Source of the DNA: Micromonospora carbonacea
GTDB taxonomy: Bacteria > Actinomycetota > Actinomycetes > Mycobacteriales > Micromonosporaceae
Reading direction: 5' to 3'
Assembly (NCBI RefSeq): GCF_014205165.1
Contig: NZ_JACHMZ010000001.1
Coordinates: 1,400,001 to 1,464,000 of the forward strand
Length of the DNA stretch: 64,000 bases
Of this stretch, positions 26,267 through 35,350 are shown in pieces. Made by a program: the position numbers and the translations under genes. Numbering within the stretch: the stretch's first letter is position 1; each line of letters opens with the position of its first letter. A model generated the notes under the pieces. The model was not told where the DNA came from, made no database searches, and saw nothing but the letters and a program-made list of their open reading frames with translations.

Positions 26267-27151
26267 GTGCCGCAGCCGACCATCCGCGAGACCGCCCTGC
26301 CCGACCCGGACTGCGGGCCGTACGGGATCGCCGCCGGCCCCGACGGCGCGCTCTGGGCGACGCTGGTCCGCTCCGGCGGGATCGCCCGGGTGAGCGCCGA
26401 CGGCGCGGTGCGGGTCCACCCCGGCGACCCGGCGAGCCGGCCCCTCGTCGTCACCGCCGGCCCCGACGGCGCGCTCTGGTTCACCCGCTCCGGCGACGAC
26501 CGGCTCGGCCGGATCACCACCGCCGGGGCGGCGACCTCCGTCGCGCTGCCGGCCGGCACCGGCCCGGGCGGCATCGCCGCCGGCCCCGACGGAGCCCTCT
26601 GGTACGCGGGGATGAGCAACGACACCGTCGGCCGGGTCGACGTCGACGGCGCCCACACGGCGTACCCGCTGCCGACCTCCGGCGGGTTCCCGTCGATGAT
26701 CACGGCGGGGCCCGACGAGGCCCTGTGGTTCACCCTCAACCAGGCCAACGCCGTCGGCCGGATCGCCTGCGACGGCGAGGTGGCCCTGCACCCGCTGCCC
26801 ACCGCCGCCGCCGGCCCGGTCGGCATCACCCTCGGCGTCGACGGGGCGCTGTGGTTCGTCGAGATCGCCGCCGGTCAGCTCGGCCGGATCACCACCGACG
26901 GACGGATCGAGGAGTTCCCGCTGCCCGACCGCGCCGCCCGCCCGCACGCGATCGTGGCCGACCCGGCCGGCGGCTGCTGGTTCACCGAGTGGGCGGCCAA
27001 CCGCATCGGCCACGTCACGGCCGCCGGCCGCGTCGACGCGTACGACCTGCCCACCCCCGGCTCGGAGCCGCACGGCCTGGCGGTCCTGCCCGACGGCACG
27101 GTCCACGTCGCCCTGGAGTCGGGCGCGATCGCCCACCTCACCCCGGCCTGA
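26267..27151 (+). CDS. Virginiamycin B lyase-like (Vgb) seven-bladed propeller protein
   Basis: About 294 residues made of repeated blades ending in AAGPDGALWFT, AAGPDGALWYAG or similar (six clear copies) plus GGCWFTEWAANRIGHV. Vgb opens the depsipeptide ring of type B streptogramins; catalytic His and Glu cannot be matched with certainty here, and many homologues are not lyases. GTG 26267 gives the normal length of the family; the gene is divergent from the secreted protein at 25581. Drug resistance is possible, not shown. Confidence 0.8.
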   Translation: MPQPTIRETALPDPDCGPYGIAAGPDGALWATLVRSGGIARVSADGAVRVHPGDPASRPLVVTAGPDGALWFTRSGDDRLGRITTAGAATSVALPAGTGPGGIAAGPDGALWYAGMSNDTVGRVDVDGAHTAYPLPTSGGFPSMITAGPDEALWFTLNQANAVGRIACDGEVALHPLPTAAAGPVGITLGVDGALWFVEIAAGQLGRITTDGRIEEFPLPDRAARPHAIVADPAGGCWFTEWAANRIGHVTAAGRVDAYDLPTPGSEPHGLAVLPDGTVHVALESGAIAHLTPA

Positions 27152-27165
27152 CGGCCCCGGCTCAC

Positions 27166-27238
27166 CGCGATCTTGCACTTCGGGCCCCCAGGGCGGGTGG
27201 TTCGTACCCTTTGCCCGGGCCGAAAGTGCAAGATCGCG
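27166..27238. terminator. Long hairpin with CGCGATCTTGCACTT arms
   Basis: The 15-nt arms 27166-27180 and 27224-27238 are perfectly complementary and continue with an imperfect GGGCCC stem. It lies between genes ending at 27151 (+) and 27243 (-), so it probably terminates both. Confidence 0.7.
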
Positions 27239-27242
27239 TGGG

Positions 27243-28193
27243 TCAGCGGACGGCGGGGGCGGCGGTCAGCGTGCCGGCGGTGGCGTCGAGGGTGGCCTCG
27301 GTGCCGACAGGGATCGTGAGCTGGGCGTGGCCGTGGCCGATCGGCAGGCCGCCGAGGACCGGCACCCCGAGGTCGCCGAGGCGGTCGGTCAGCACGTCGA
27401 CGACCGTGGTGTCCCAGCCGTCCGCGCAGTCGGTGAACTGACCGACGGCCACCCCGGCCAGGCCGTCCAGCGCCCCGGAACGGCGTAGCTGGGTGAGCAT
27501 CCGGTCGACCTTGTACGGGGGCTCCTGCACGTCCTCGACCAGCAGCACCGCGCCGGTCAGGTCCGGCATGTCGGCGGTGCCGAGGGTGGCGGTGAGCAGG
27601 CACAGGTTGCCGCCGAGTAGGGTGCCCGTGGCGCGACCGGGCACCCGTACCCCGAAGGTCTCCTCGCCGGGGACGGCGGCGACGGTGACCGGCGCGGTGG
27701 TCATCAACGCCGCGTGCAGCGACTCGGCGGAGCGCAGTGGGGTGCGCTCGTCCCGCCAGGCCGCGCCGGGGCCGTGCACGCCGGCCAGCCGCGCGCCCCG
27801 CCACAGGGCGAGCTGCACCGCGGTGATGTCGGAGAAGCCGGCCACCACCTTCGGGTCCCGGCGCACCGCCGCCATGTCGATGGCGTCCACGATCCGCTGC
27901 GCGCCGTAGCCGCCCCGGGTGCAGATCACCCCGCGCACCTGCGGGTCGGCGAACGCGGCGTTCAGGTCGGCGGCGCGCAGCTCGTCCGCGCCGGCCAGGT
28001 AACCCCGCCGGGCGTACGCGTGCGCGGCGGGCACCGGCCGCAGCCCCCAGCCGGTGAGCAGCTCCACGCCCCGGGCCACCCGCTCGGGGCGGGTCGGCCC
28101 GGACGGCGACACCAGCAGCACCGTGTCGCCGGGGCGCAGGGCCGGTGGGCGCAGCACGGCGGCCGGGCGCGGCGCGGCGTCGTCGGCGGTCAC
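27243..28193 (-). CDS. ldcA: LD-carboxypeptidase (S66, muramoyltetrapeptide carboxypeptidase)
   Basis: About 316 residues. The nucleophile Ser lies in the conserved CTRGGYGAQRI..DAID and GFSDITA region, and VHGPGAAW and GGNLCLLTATLGT are S66 hallmarks; the Glu and His of the triad are plausible in LLVEDVQEPPYKVDRML and GLPIGHGHAQLTIPVG. It removes the terminal D-Ala from tetrapeptides during murein recycling. GTG 28193 is preceded by TAGGCT (28202-28207) 8 nt upstream, a leaderless pattern. The gene is divergent from the amidotransferase at 28318. Confidence 0.9.
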   Translation of the reverse strand: MTADDAAPRPAAVLRPPALRPGDTVLLVSPSGPTRPERVARGVELLTGWGLRPVPAAHAYARRGYLAGADELRAADLNAAFADPQVRGVICTRGGYGAQRIVDAIDMAAVRRDPKVVAGFSDITAVQLALWRGARLAGVHGPGAAWRDERTPLRSAESLHAALMTTAPVTVAAVPGEETFGVRVPGRATGTLLGGNLCLLTATLGTADMPDLTGAVLLVEDVQEPPYKVDRMLTQLRRSGALDGLAGVAVGQFTDCADGWDTTVVDVLTDRLGDLGVPVLGGLPIGHGHAQLTIPVGTEATLDATAGTLTAAPAVR

Positions 28194-28304
28194 AGCCGCA
28201 GAGCCTAGCCGCCGGCCGGCTCCCCGCAGCGGGCACTCCTGCACGGGACCGGACGCGCCCGGCGCGCGGGCCGAGGCGTTCCGGGCGGCGGTCGACGCAC
28301 CCGA

Positions 28305-28310
28305 TAGCCT
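28305..28310 (+). promoter_or_regulatory. -10 element TAGCCT of the amidotransferase
   Basis: TAGCCT followed by 7 nt and GTG 28318 suggests a leaderless transcript. Confidence 0.55.
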
Positions 28311-28317
28311 CGACGGC

Positions 28318-29085
28318 GTGGGAACCGCGCTGGTGATCGAGAACGACCCGACCGACGACCCCCGCCGCCTGGGGGAGTGGCTGGTGGAGGGGGGCCTGGA
28401 GCTGCGCGTGCTGCGCCCGCACGCCGGCGACGACCTCCCCGACGACCTGGACGGGCACGTCGCGCTGGTGGTGCTCGGCGGCGACCAGCACGCCTACCCG
28501 GGCCCCGACGGCGCCCCCGGCGCACCCTGGTTCCCGAAACTGGAGGGGCTGCTGCGCAAGGCCGTCCGGCACCGGGTGCCCACCCTCGGCGTCTGCCTCG
28601 GCGCGCAGCTGCTCGCCACCGCCCACGCCGGCCTGGTCGAGCGCAGCCCGTCCGGGCCCGAGGTCGGCCCCGCCGTCGTCGGCCGCCGCGACGCCGCCGA
28701 GACCGACCCGCTGTTCCGGTACGTGCCGCTGATCCCCGACGTGCTCCAGTGGCACACCGACGAGATCACCGAGCTGCCGCACGGGGCGACCCTGCTGGCC
28801 GCGTCCACCCGCTACCCGCACCAGGCGTTCCGGCTCGGCGACCGGGCCTGGGGCCTCCAGTTCCACGTCGAGTGCGACACCGCGATGATCGCCGACTGGG
28901 CGACCGGCTCCGCCCTGCTCGACGAGCTGGGCTACGACCCCGAGCTGGTGGTCGCCGCCTGCGACCGGGTGATGGCCGACGTCGAGGAGGTGTGGCAGCC
29001 GTTCGCGATCCGGTTCGCCGCCCTCGCCCTCGGCGAGCTGGGCGACGACAGCGTCCGGCGCCCCCTGCCGCTGCTGGGGCACTGA
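28318..29085 (+). CDS. Class I glutamine amidotransferase (GMP-synthase-like)
   Basis: A 255-residue single-domain glutamine amidotransferase. The nucleophilic Cys is in PTLGVCLGAQLLATAH (about residue 97), and the His and Glu pair is in QFHVECD (about 181-184). It lacks the PP-loop of full GMP synthase, so it supplies ammonia to another enzyme or hydrolyses a gamma-glutamyl bond. It lies 4 bp upstream of glnE, which suggests co-transcription and a tie to glutamine metabolism. The physiological substrate is unknown. Confidence 0.88.
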   Translation: MGTALVIENDPTDDPRRLGEWLVEGGLELRVLRPHAGDDLPDDLDGHVALVVLGGDQHAYPGPDGAPGAPWFPKLEGLLRKAVRHRVPTLGVCLGAQLLATAHAGLVERSPSGPEVGPAVVGRRDAAETDPLFRYVPLIPDVLQWHTDEITELPHGATLLAASTRYPHQAFRLGDRAWGLQFHVECDTAMIADWATGSALLDELGYDPELVVAACDRVMADVEEVWQPFAIRFAALALGELGDDSVRRPLPLLGH

Positions 29086-29092
29086 GGCGATG

Positions 29093-32000
29093 ATGAGCAG
29101 ACCCGCGCGGGGCCGGCTCGCCCGCTACGGCTTCGGCACCGACGACGGCTCCCGCGCCGCCGACCTGCTCGGCCCGGCCGGGCTCGACCTGTGGCACCCG
29201 CAGGAGCAGGAGCCGGTCGACGACCGGGCCGCCGAGCTGCTGGCCGCGCTGTCCCGGGCCGCCGACCCCGACCTGGCCCTGCGCCAGCTGCACCGCCTCG
29301 TCGAGACCGAGCGCCGCACCACCGGGGGCACCGCCACGCCCGCCACCAACGGCAGCGGTGCGGGCGGTGCCGGCGACCGGCCCGCCGGCTCGGCCGTGCT
29401 GGACGCCCTGCACGCCGACCCGGGGCTGCGCCGGCGGCTCGTCGCCGTGCTCGGCGCGTCCTCGGCCCTCGGCGACCACCTGGTGGCCAACCCCCGGCAG
29501 TGGCCGGTGCTCGCCACGGCCCCCGACGGGCTCGCCCCCGCCGCCGAGGGCCGGCTCGACCTGGCCGCCGCCGCCCGCGTCACCCCGTCCACCCAGCCGG
29601 TGGCGGTGCTGCGGCAGGCGTACCGGCTGGCCCTGCTGCGCATCGCGGCGGCCGACCTGACCGGCGGCCGGGCCCTGGAGCAGACCATGGCCGCGCTGTC
29701 CGCGCTGGCCGACGCCACCCTCGCGGCGGCGTACGACATCGCGGTGGGCGAGCTGCCCGAGGGGACCGCCGTGCCCCGCCTCGGCGTGGTGGCGATGGGC
29801 AAGTGCGGCGGCGGCGAGCTCAACTACGTCTCCGACGTCGACGTGATCTTCGTCTGCGCCGAGGACGACGAGCTGCCGGCGGCCACCACGATCGCCACCC
29901 GGCTGATCCACGTCTGCGGGCTGGTCGCCTGGCCGGTCGACGCGGCGCTGCGCCCGGAGGGCAACCGGGGGCCGCTGGTGCGCACCCTCGCCAGCCACCT
30001 GGCCTACTACCGGCGCTGGGCGCGCACCTGGGAGTTCCAGGCGCTGCTGAAGGCCCGCCCGGCGGCCGGCGACCTGGCGCTGTGCCAGGAGTGGATCGAC
30101 CAGCTCGCCCCGCTGGTGTGGACCGCCGCCGAGCGCCCCGAGGCCGTCGACGACGTCCGGTCGATGCGCCGGAAGATCATCGACAACATCCCGCCGAAGG
30201 AGCTGGACCGCGAGATCAAGCGCGGCCCCGGCGGGCTGCGCGACATCGAGTTCGCCGTCCAGCTCCTGCAACTGGTGCACGGCCGCGGCGACGAGACGCT
30301 GCGCGTGCCCGGGACGATCCCCGCCCTGCGCGCCCTGGTGGCCGGCGGCTACGTGGGCCGCGCCGACGGGGAGGCGCTGCTGCGCGGCTACCGCTTCCTG
30401 CGCGGCGTCGAGCACCGGCTCCAGCTCCAGGGCCTGCGCCGCACCCACACCGTGCCGACCGAACCGGCCGCGCTGCGCTGGCTCGCCGCCGCCCTCGGCT
30501 ACGCGGCCACGCCGGGCCGCAGCGCCGTCGAGGAGTTCCGCGCCGAGTGGGTCACCCACGCCACCGAAGTACGCCGGCTGCACGCCAAGCTGCTCTACCG
30601 GCCCCTGCTGGAGTCGGTGGCCCGCGTCCCCGCCGACGGGCTGCGGCTCACCCCCGAGGCGGCCCGGCACCGGCTGGAGATCCTCGGCTTCGCCGACCCC
30701 GCCGGGGCGCTGCGGCACCTCCAGGCCCTCACCGGCGGGGTGAGCCGCACCGCCGCCATCCAGCGCACCCTGCTGCCGGTGCTGCTCAGCGAGTTCGCCG
30801 ACGCCCCCGAGCCGGACCGGGGGCTGCTCAACTACCGGCAGGTCTCCGACTCCCTCGGCAGCACCCCCTGGTACCTGCGGCTGCTGCGCGACTCCGGCCC
30901 GGTGGCCCGCCGGCTGGCCCGCGTCCTGTCCTCCTCCCGGTACGCGGCCGACCTGCTGGCCCGCGAGCCGGAGGCGCTGCGGCTGCTCGCCGAGGAGAAC
31001 GAGCTGACCCCCCGTCCGCGCGCCGTCCTCTGCGAGGGCTTCGCCGCCGCGGCGGCCCGGCACGCCGCCGACCCCGTCGAGGCGACCCGCGCCGTACGCG
31101 CGCTGCGCCGCCGGGAACTGGTCCGCATCGCCTGCGCCGACATGCTGAGCCGGGCCGGGTCGCTGGCCCCCACCCCCGGCCGGGACGCGGACCGGGTGGC
31201 CGCTGGCCGGGACGCCGACCGGCCGGCGTCCGGCCGGAACCCCGACGCCGCCGGGCGGGCCGCGCTCGGCCTCGCCGACGTCACCGCCGTCGGCACCGCC
31301 CTGTCCGACGTCACCGACGCCACCCTCGCCGCCGCGCTGCGCGCCGCCCGGGCCGCCCAGCCGGCCCTGCCCGGCCTGCGGTTCGCGGTGATCGGCATGG
31401 GCCGGCTCGGCGGGTACGAGTCGAACTACCTCTCCGACGCCGACGTGCTCTTCGTCTACGACCCGCCCGCCGGGGCCGACGAGGGCGCGGCCAGCGCCGC
31501 CGCCCACGCGATCGCCGAGGAGCTGCGCCGGCTGCTGTCCGCCCCCGCCCCCGACCCGGCGCTGGGCGTCGACGCCGACCTGCGCCCCGAGGGCCGGCAG
31601 GGTCCCCTCGTGCGCAGCCTCGCCGCGTACGCCCAGTACTACGCCCGCTGGTCGAAGGTGTGGGAGGCGCAGGCGCTGCTGCGCGCCCGGTTCGTCTGCG
31701 GCGACGCCGACCTGGGGACCGAGTTCGAGACGATGGTCGACCCCGTGCGCTATCCCGCCGACGGGCTGACCCGGGAGCAGATCGTCGAGATCCGCCGGAT
31801 CAAGGCCCGGGTGGAGACCGAGCGGCTGCCCCGGGGCGCCGACCCGGCGACCCACACCAAGCTGGGCCGGGGCGGGCTCGCCGACGTCGAGTGGGCGGTG
31901 CAGCTGGTCCAGCTCCGGCACGCCGGCCGACTGCCGGAGCTGCGCGGCACGCGTACCCTCGACGCGCTCGCGGCAGCGGCCGGCGCGGGCCTGATCGACC

Positions 32001-32227
32001 CGGCGGACGCCACGGCGATGGCCGCCGGCTGGACCCTCGCCGCGCAGGTCCGCAACGCGCTGATGCTGGTGCGGGGCCGCGCCGGCGACCAACTGCCCCG
32101 GCACGGCGTGGAGCTGGCCGGGGTGGTGCGGCTGCTCGGCCGCGACGACCCGGGCGAGTTCCTCGACGAATACCTGCGCACCGCTCGCCGCTCCCGCGCG
32201 GCGATGGAACGCGTCCTCGATGCCTGA
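29093..32227 (+). CDS. glnE: Bifunctional glutamine-synthetase adenylyltransferase/deadenylase
   Basis: About 1044 residues. Two nucleotidyltransferase domains are visible: the N-terminal adenylyl-removing domain with AMGKCGGGELNYVSDVDVIF (about 232-253) and the C-terminal adenylyltransferase with GMGRLGGYESNYLSDADVLF (about 766-787), each followed by a helical domain (KRGPGGLRDIEFAVQLLQLV and GRGGLADVEWAVQLVQLRH). It adds or removes AMP on a tyrosine of GlnA1 in response to nitrogen status. ATG 29093 is chosen over 29090 because GAGG then lies 5 nt upstream. An Arg/Asp/Ala-rich repeat (GRDADRVAAGRDADRPASGR) sits in the linker between domains. Confidence 0.96.
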   Translation: MSRPARGRLARYGFGTDDGSRAADLLGPAGLDLWHPQEQEPVDDRAAELLAALSRAADPDLALRQLHRLVETERRTTGGTATPATNGSGAGGAGDRPAGSAVLDALHADPGLRRRLVAVLGASSALGDHLVANPRQWPVLATAPDGLAPAAEGRLDLAAAARVTPSTQPVAVLRQAYRLALLRIAAADLTGGRALEQTMAALSALADATLAAAYDIAVGELPEGTAVPRLGVVAMGKCGGGELNYVSDVDVIFVCAEDDELPAATTIATRLIHVCGLVAWPVDAALRPEGNRGPLVRTLASHLAYYRRWARTWEFQALLKARPAAGDLALCQEWIDQLAPLVWTAAERPEAVDDVRSMRRKIIDNIPPKELDREIKRGPGGLRDIEFAVQLLQLVHGRGDETLRVPGTIPALRALVAGGYVGRADGEALLRGYRFLRGVEHRLQLQGLRRTHTVPTEPAALRWLAAALGYAATPGRSAVEEFRAEWVTHATEVRRLHAKLLYRPLLESVARVPADGLRLTPEAARHRLEILGFADPAGALRHLQALTGGVSRTAAIQRTLLPVLLSEFADAPEPDRGLLNYRQVSDSLGSTPWYLRLLRDSGPVARRLARVLSSSRYAADLLAREPEALRLLAEENELTPRPRAVLCEGFAAAAARHAADPVEATRAVRALRRRELVRIACADMLSRAGSLAPTPGRDADRVAAGRDADRPASGRNPDAAGRAALGLADVTAVGTALSDVTDATLAAALRAARAAQPALPGLRFAVIGMGRLGGYESNYLSDADVLFVYDPPAGADEGAASAAAHAIAEELRRLLSAPAPDPALGVDADLRPEGRQGPLVRSLAAYAQYYARWSKVWEAQALLRARFVCGDADLGTEFETMVDPVRYPADGLTREQIVEIRRIKARVETERLPRGADPATHTKLGRGGLADVEWAVQLVQLRHAGRLPELRGTRTLDALAAAAGAGLIDPADATAMAAGWTLAAQVRNALMLVRGRAGDQLPRHGVELAGVVRLLGRDDPGEFLDEYLRTARRSRAAMERVLDA

Positions 32228-32230
32228 GGC

Positions 32231-32286
32231 GCAAGGAAGGGCCCCTTCTTATCACTTTCCGCATAGCAGGGGGCCCCTGCTAACAC
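32231..32286. repeat. Dispersed palindromic repeat, copy A
   Basis: Contains AAGGAAGGGCCCCTTCTT (32233-32250) and GCATAGCAGGGGGCCCCTGC (32261-32280) followed by TAACACC. Two other copies occur at 42805 and 48505. Each unit can fold into two hairpins. Here it lies between glnE and the next gene on the same strand and may act as a terminator. Confidence 0.85.
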
Positions 32287-32291
32287 CTGCC

Positions 32292-33896
32292 GTGGTGGCG
32301 GCCGGCGTGGCGGTGCTGCTCGCGGGGGCGTACCTGATCGCCCCGCCGATGGGCACCGACCTCGCCGCGCAGGTCGCCCGCGCCGGGTTCGCCGACCGGC
32401 ACGGCGCAACCCCGGTCGACCTCGGCTGGTACGGCGGGGTCGACCAGTTCGGCTACAGCCTCTTCACCGCCCGGCTGGCCGCGTGGGTCGGGCCCCGCCC
32501 GCTCGGCGCCGCCGCCGCGGTGCTCGCCGCCGCCGCGCTGGGCCACCTGTTCGCCCGGCACCGGGCCCGGCGGCCGCAGCTCGCCGGGGTCCTCGGGGCG
32601 GTCGTGCTGGTCGGCAACCTGGCCAGCGGTCGGGTCACCTTCGCCGTCGGGCTGACGCTGGGGCTGCTCGCGCTCTGCGCGGTCGGCGTCGACCTGCCCG
32701 GGCCTGCGGGGGCGGGCCGACGCGACCGGGCCCGTCCGGCGCGGCTGGCCGTGGCCGGCCTGCTCGCCGCGCTGGCCACCTGGGCCAGCCCCGTCGCCGG
32801 CCTGTTCACCGGCCTGGCCGGCGCGGCGCTGCTGCTGGCGAGCCTGCGCCGGGGTGCCGGACCGGGGCGGGCGCTGCCCGGCGGGTGGCGGGCCGACCGG
32901 CCGCTCGCCGAGTGTCTGACGCTGTGCCTCGCCCCGGCGGTCGCGCTCGCCCCGATGGCGCTGCTGTTCGGCAACGGCGGGACGCAGCCGTTCACCGCCG
33001 AGTCGATGCGGATCAACGTCGCCCTCGCCGTGGTCGTCTTCTTCGCGGTGCCGCGTCGCCGCCGCGCGCTGCGCGCCGGTGCGGGGCTGACCGTGCTGCT
33101 GCTGGTCGCCGCGCAGCTCGTGCCCAGCCCGATCGGCTCCAACGCCCTGCGGCTGCCGCTGCTGTTCACGCTGCCCCTGCTCGCCGGGTACGCGCCGCTG
33201 CCCGGCCCGTGGCTGGCCGGGCTGCTCGCCGCCTGCGTCTGGTGGCAGAACCCGGTGCTGACCAACGACCTCGCCCGCGCCGGTTCGCCCGAGAGCGCGG
33301 CGGCGTACTACCGGCCGCTGGCCGACGAGTTGGCCCGCCGGCAGCCGGTGGGCCGGGTCGAGGTGGTGCCGCTGCGCGACCACTGGGAGTCGGCGTACCT
33401 GCCGGACACCGTGCCGCTGGCCCGGGGCTGGGAGCGGCAGGTCGACACCGCCCGCAACCCCCTGTTCTACGGCGACGACCTCACCGCCGACGCGTACGCC
33501 GGCTGGCTGCGCCGGGAGGCCGTCGCGTACGTCGCGCTCGCCCCCGACAGCGTGCCCGACCGGTACGCCCGCCAGGAAGCCGCCCTCGTCGCCGCCGGTC
33601 AGCCGTACCTGCGCGAGGTGTGGCGGGACGCCACCTGGCGGCTGTACGCCGTCACCGACCCCGTGCCCCTGGTCGGGGCGCCGGGGCGACTGGACGGGTC
33701 GGGCCGGGCGGCCGTCCGGTTCACCGTCGACGCGCCCGGCGACGTGCCGGTGCGGGTGCGTTGGTCGCGCTGGCTGACCCTGACCGGGCCGGGTGGTTGC
33801 CTCGCGCCCGCCCCGGACGGCTTCCTCACGGTGCGCGGGGCCACGCCGGGGTCGTACCGGGTCACCAGTTCCCTGCGGCCGTCCGGACAATGCTGA
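32292..33896 (+). CDS. Multi-pass membrane protein, possibly glycosyltransferase-related
   Basis: About 534 residues with 8-10 hydrophobic helices in the first 330 residues (AAGVAVLLAGAYLIAPPMGT, VLGAVVLVGNLASGRVTF, LGLLALCAV, LPLLFTLPLLAGYAPLP) and a soluble C-terminal domain with ARGWERQVDTARNPLFYGDD. The pattern resembles GT-C-type or related membrane glycosylation proteins, but no motif is sure. GTG 32292 is chosen as start because in-frame ATG 32220 would place the palindromic repeat inside the protein. It overlaps the next gene by a few bases, so the three membrane proteins are one operon. Confidence 0.68.
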   Translation: MVAAGVAVLLAGAYLIAPPMGTDLAAQVARAGFADRHGATPVDLGWYGGVDQFGYSLFTARLAAWVGPRPLGAAAAVLAAAALGHLFARHRARRPQLAGVLGAVVLVGNLASGRVTFAVGLTLGLLALCAVGVDLPGPAGAGRRDRARPARLAVAGLLAALATWASPVAGLFTGLAGAALLLASLRRGAGPGRALPGGWRADRPLAECLTLCLAPAVALAPMALLFGNGGTQPFTAESMRINVALAVVVFFAVPRRRRALRAGAGLTVLLLVAAQLVPSPIGSNALRLPLLFTLPLLAGYAPLPGPWLAGLLAACVWWQNPVLTNDLARAGSPESAAAYYRPLADELARRQPVGRVEVVPLRDHWESAYLPDTVPLARGWERQVDTARNPLFYGDDLTADAYAGWLRREAVAYVALAPDSVPDRYARQEAALVAAGQPYLREVWRDATWRLYAVTDPVPLVGAPGRLDGSGRAAVRFTVDAPGDVPVRVRWSRWLTLTGPGGCLAPAPDGFLTVRGATPGSYRVTSSLRPSGQC

Positions 33897-35341
33897 CCGT
33901 GGACCGTCACCGTCTGATCCGTTACGCGGGGCTCGCCGGCTCCGCCCTGCTGTCGCTGTCGGGGTTCCTCGGCGGGGCGTTCCCCGGCGGCGACCTGCGT
34001 CCCACCCCGGTCAGCATCTGGCAGGGCCCGCACGGGCCGCTGATCATCGCGTCCTGGCTGGTCGGCACCGCGCTCATGGCGTGGGCCTGGTGGTCGCTGC
34101 GCGACGGCCCGCCGTCCGCGCGCTGGGCCATGGTCACCGCCGGGCTCTGGCTGCTGCCGTTGCTGGTCGCGCCACCGATGGCCAGCCGCGACGTGTACGC
34201 GTACGCGTGCCAGGGGGCCAGCTTCGCCAACGGCGTCAGCCCGTACGAGCAGGGCGTGTCGGCGTTGCCCTGCCCGTGGCTGGACACCATCTCGTACATC
34301 TGGCGGGACACCCCGGCCCCGTACGGACCGCTGTTCGTGGTGCTGGCCGGCGCGGTGGTGAAGGCGACCGGGTCGCTGACCGCGAGCATCGTGCTGTTCC
34401 GGCTGTTCGCCGTGGCCGGGCTGGCGCTGACCGCTGCCTGCCTGCCGGTGCTGGCCCGCCGCTGCGGGGTGCCGGTCGGCAAGGCGCTGTGGCTGGCGCT
34501 GGCCAGCCCGCTGATCGGCGTGCACCTGGTGGCCGGGGCGCACAACGACGCGATCATGGTCGGCCTGCTGGTCGCCGGGCTGGCCGTGGTGGCCGCCCGG
34601 CCGGGCCGTCCCGGGCCGCTGCTGGCCGGGGGAGTGCTGCTCGGGCTGGCCGTGTCCATCAAGATCACCGGTGTGGTGGTGATCCCGTTCGCCGCGCTGG
34701 CCGCCATGTCCGGGCCGTACCGGATCCGCACGCTGCTGCGCGACGGCGGGTGGGTCGTCGCCGGCGCGGTCGCCACCGTGGTCGGGGTGACCTTCGCCGG
34801 CGGGCTGGACTTCGGCTGGGTCGGCGGGCTGTCCAAGGGCGGCGACGCGATCGCCTGGACCTCGCCGCCCACCGCCGTGGGGCAGGCCGCCGGGTACGTC
34901 GCGCTGATCTTCGGCGCGCACGTCGACGCGCTGCCGGTGACCCGGGCGCTCGGCGTGGTGGTGCTCGCCGGGTTGCTGCTCTGGCTCTGGTGGCGGGCCC
35001 GCACCCGGGAGCCGCTGTGGCACGCCGGCCTCGCGCTGGCCGCCATGGTGGCGATGTCCCCGGTCGTGCACCCCTGGTACTGGATCTGGCCGCTGACCGT
35101 GCTCGCCGCGACGACCGTCCGCCCCGCCCGCTGGTACCTCGTCGTGGCGCTCGTCTCGGCGTTCCTGATCCTGCCGGACGGCACCGGGCTGGCCCGGTAC
35201 ACGAAGCTGCCCGGGGCCCCGCTGATGACGCTTCTGCTGATCTGGGCGGCCGTGCGGTTGGTACGGTCGGCGAGGGCGGATCGCGCGGCGGACCGCGCGC
35301 CGGACCGCGCGCCGGACCCCGCCATCCGGGGAGCCGACTGA
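33890..35341 (+). CDS. Polyprenol-phosphate-mannose-dependent alpha-(1->6)-mannosyltransferase-like (MptB/DUF2029-type) membrane protein
   Basis: A 483-residue protein with about 12 membrane helices. PMASRDVYAYACQGASFANG, YEQGV, WRDTPAPYGPLFVVLAGAVV, GVHLVAGAHNDAIMVGLLVA and VVHPWYWIWPLTVLAA match actinobacterial GT-C mannosyltransferases of the MptA/MptB group; the Asp of SRDVY is the expected catalytic-type acid. It would extend lipomannan or a related glycan on the outer face using decaprenyl-phosphate mannose. ATG 33890 overlaps the previous stop. A repeated RAADRAPDRAPDPA tail lies at the C-terminus. It is paralogous to the next gene. Confidence 0.82.
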   Translation: MLTVDRHRLIRYAGLAGSALLSLSGFLGGAFPGGDLRPTPVSIWQGPHGPLIIASWLVGTALMAWAWWSLRDGPPSARWAMVTAGLWLLPLLVAPPMASRDVYAYACQGASFANGVSPYEQGVSALPCPWLDTISYIWRDTPAPYGPLFVVLAGAVVKATGSLTASIVLFRLFAVAGLALTAACLPVLARRCGVPVGKALWLALASPLIGVHLVAGAHNDAIMVGLLVAGLAVVAARPGRPGPLLAGGVLLGLAVSIKITGVVVIPFAALAAMSGPYRIRTLLRDGGWVVAGAVATVVGVTFAGGLDFGWVGGLSKGGDAIAWTSPPTAVGQAAGYVALIFGAHVDALPVTRALGVVVLAGLLLWLWWRARTREPLWHAGLALAAMVAMSPVVHPWYWIWPLTVLAATTVRPARWYLVVALVSAFLILPDGTGLARYTKLPGAPLMTLLLIWAAVRLVRSARADRAADRAPDRAPDPAIRGAD

Positions 35342-35350
35342 GCGAAGGGT

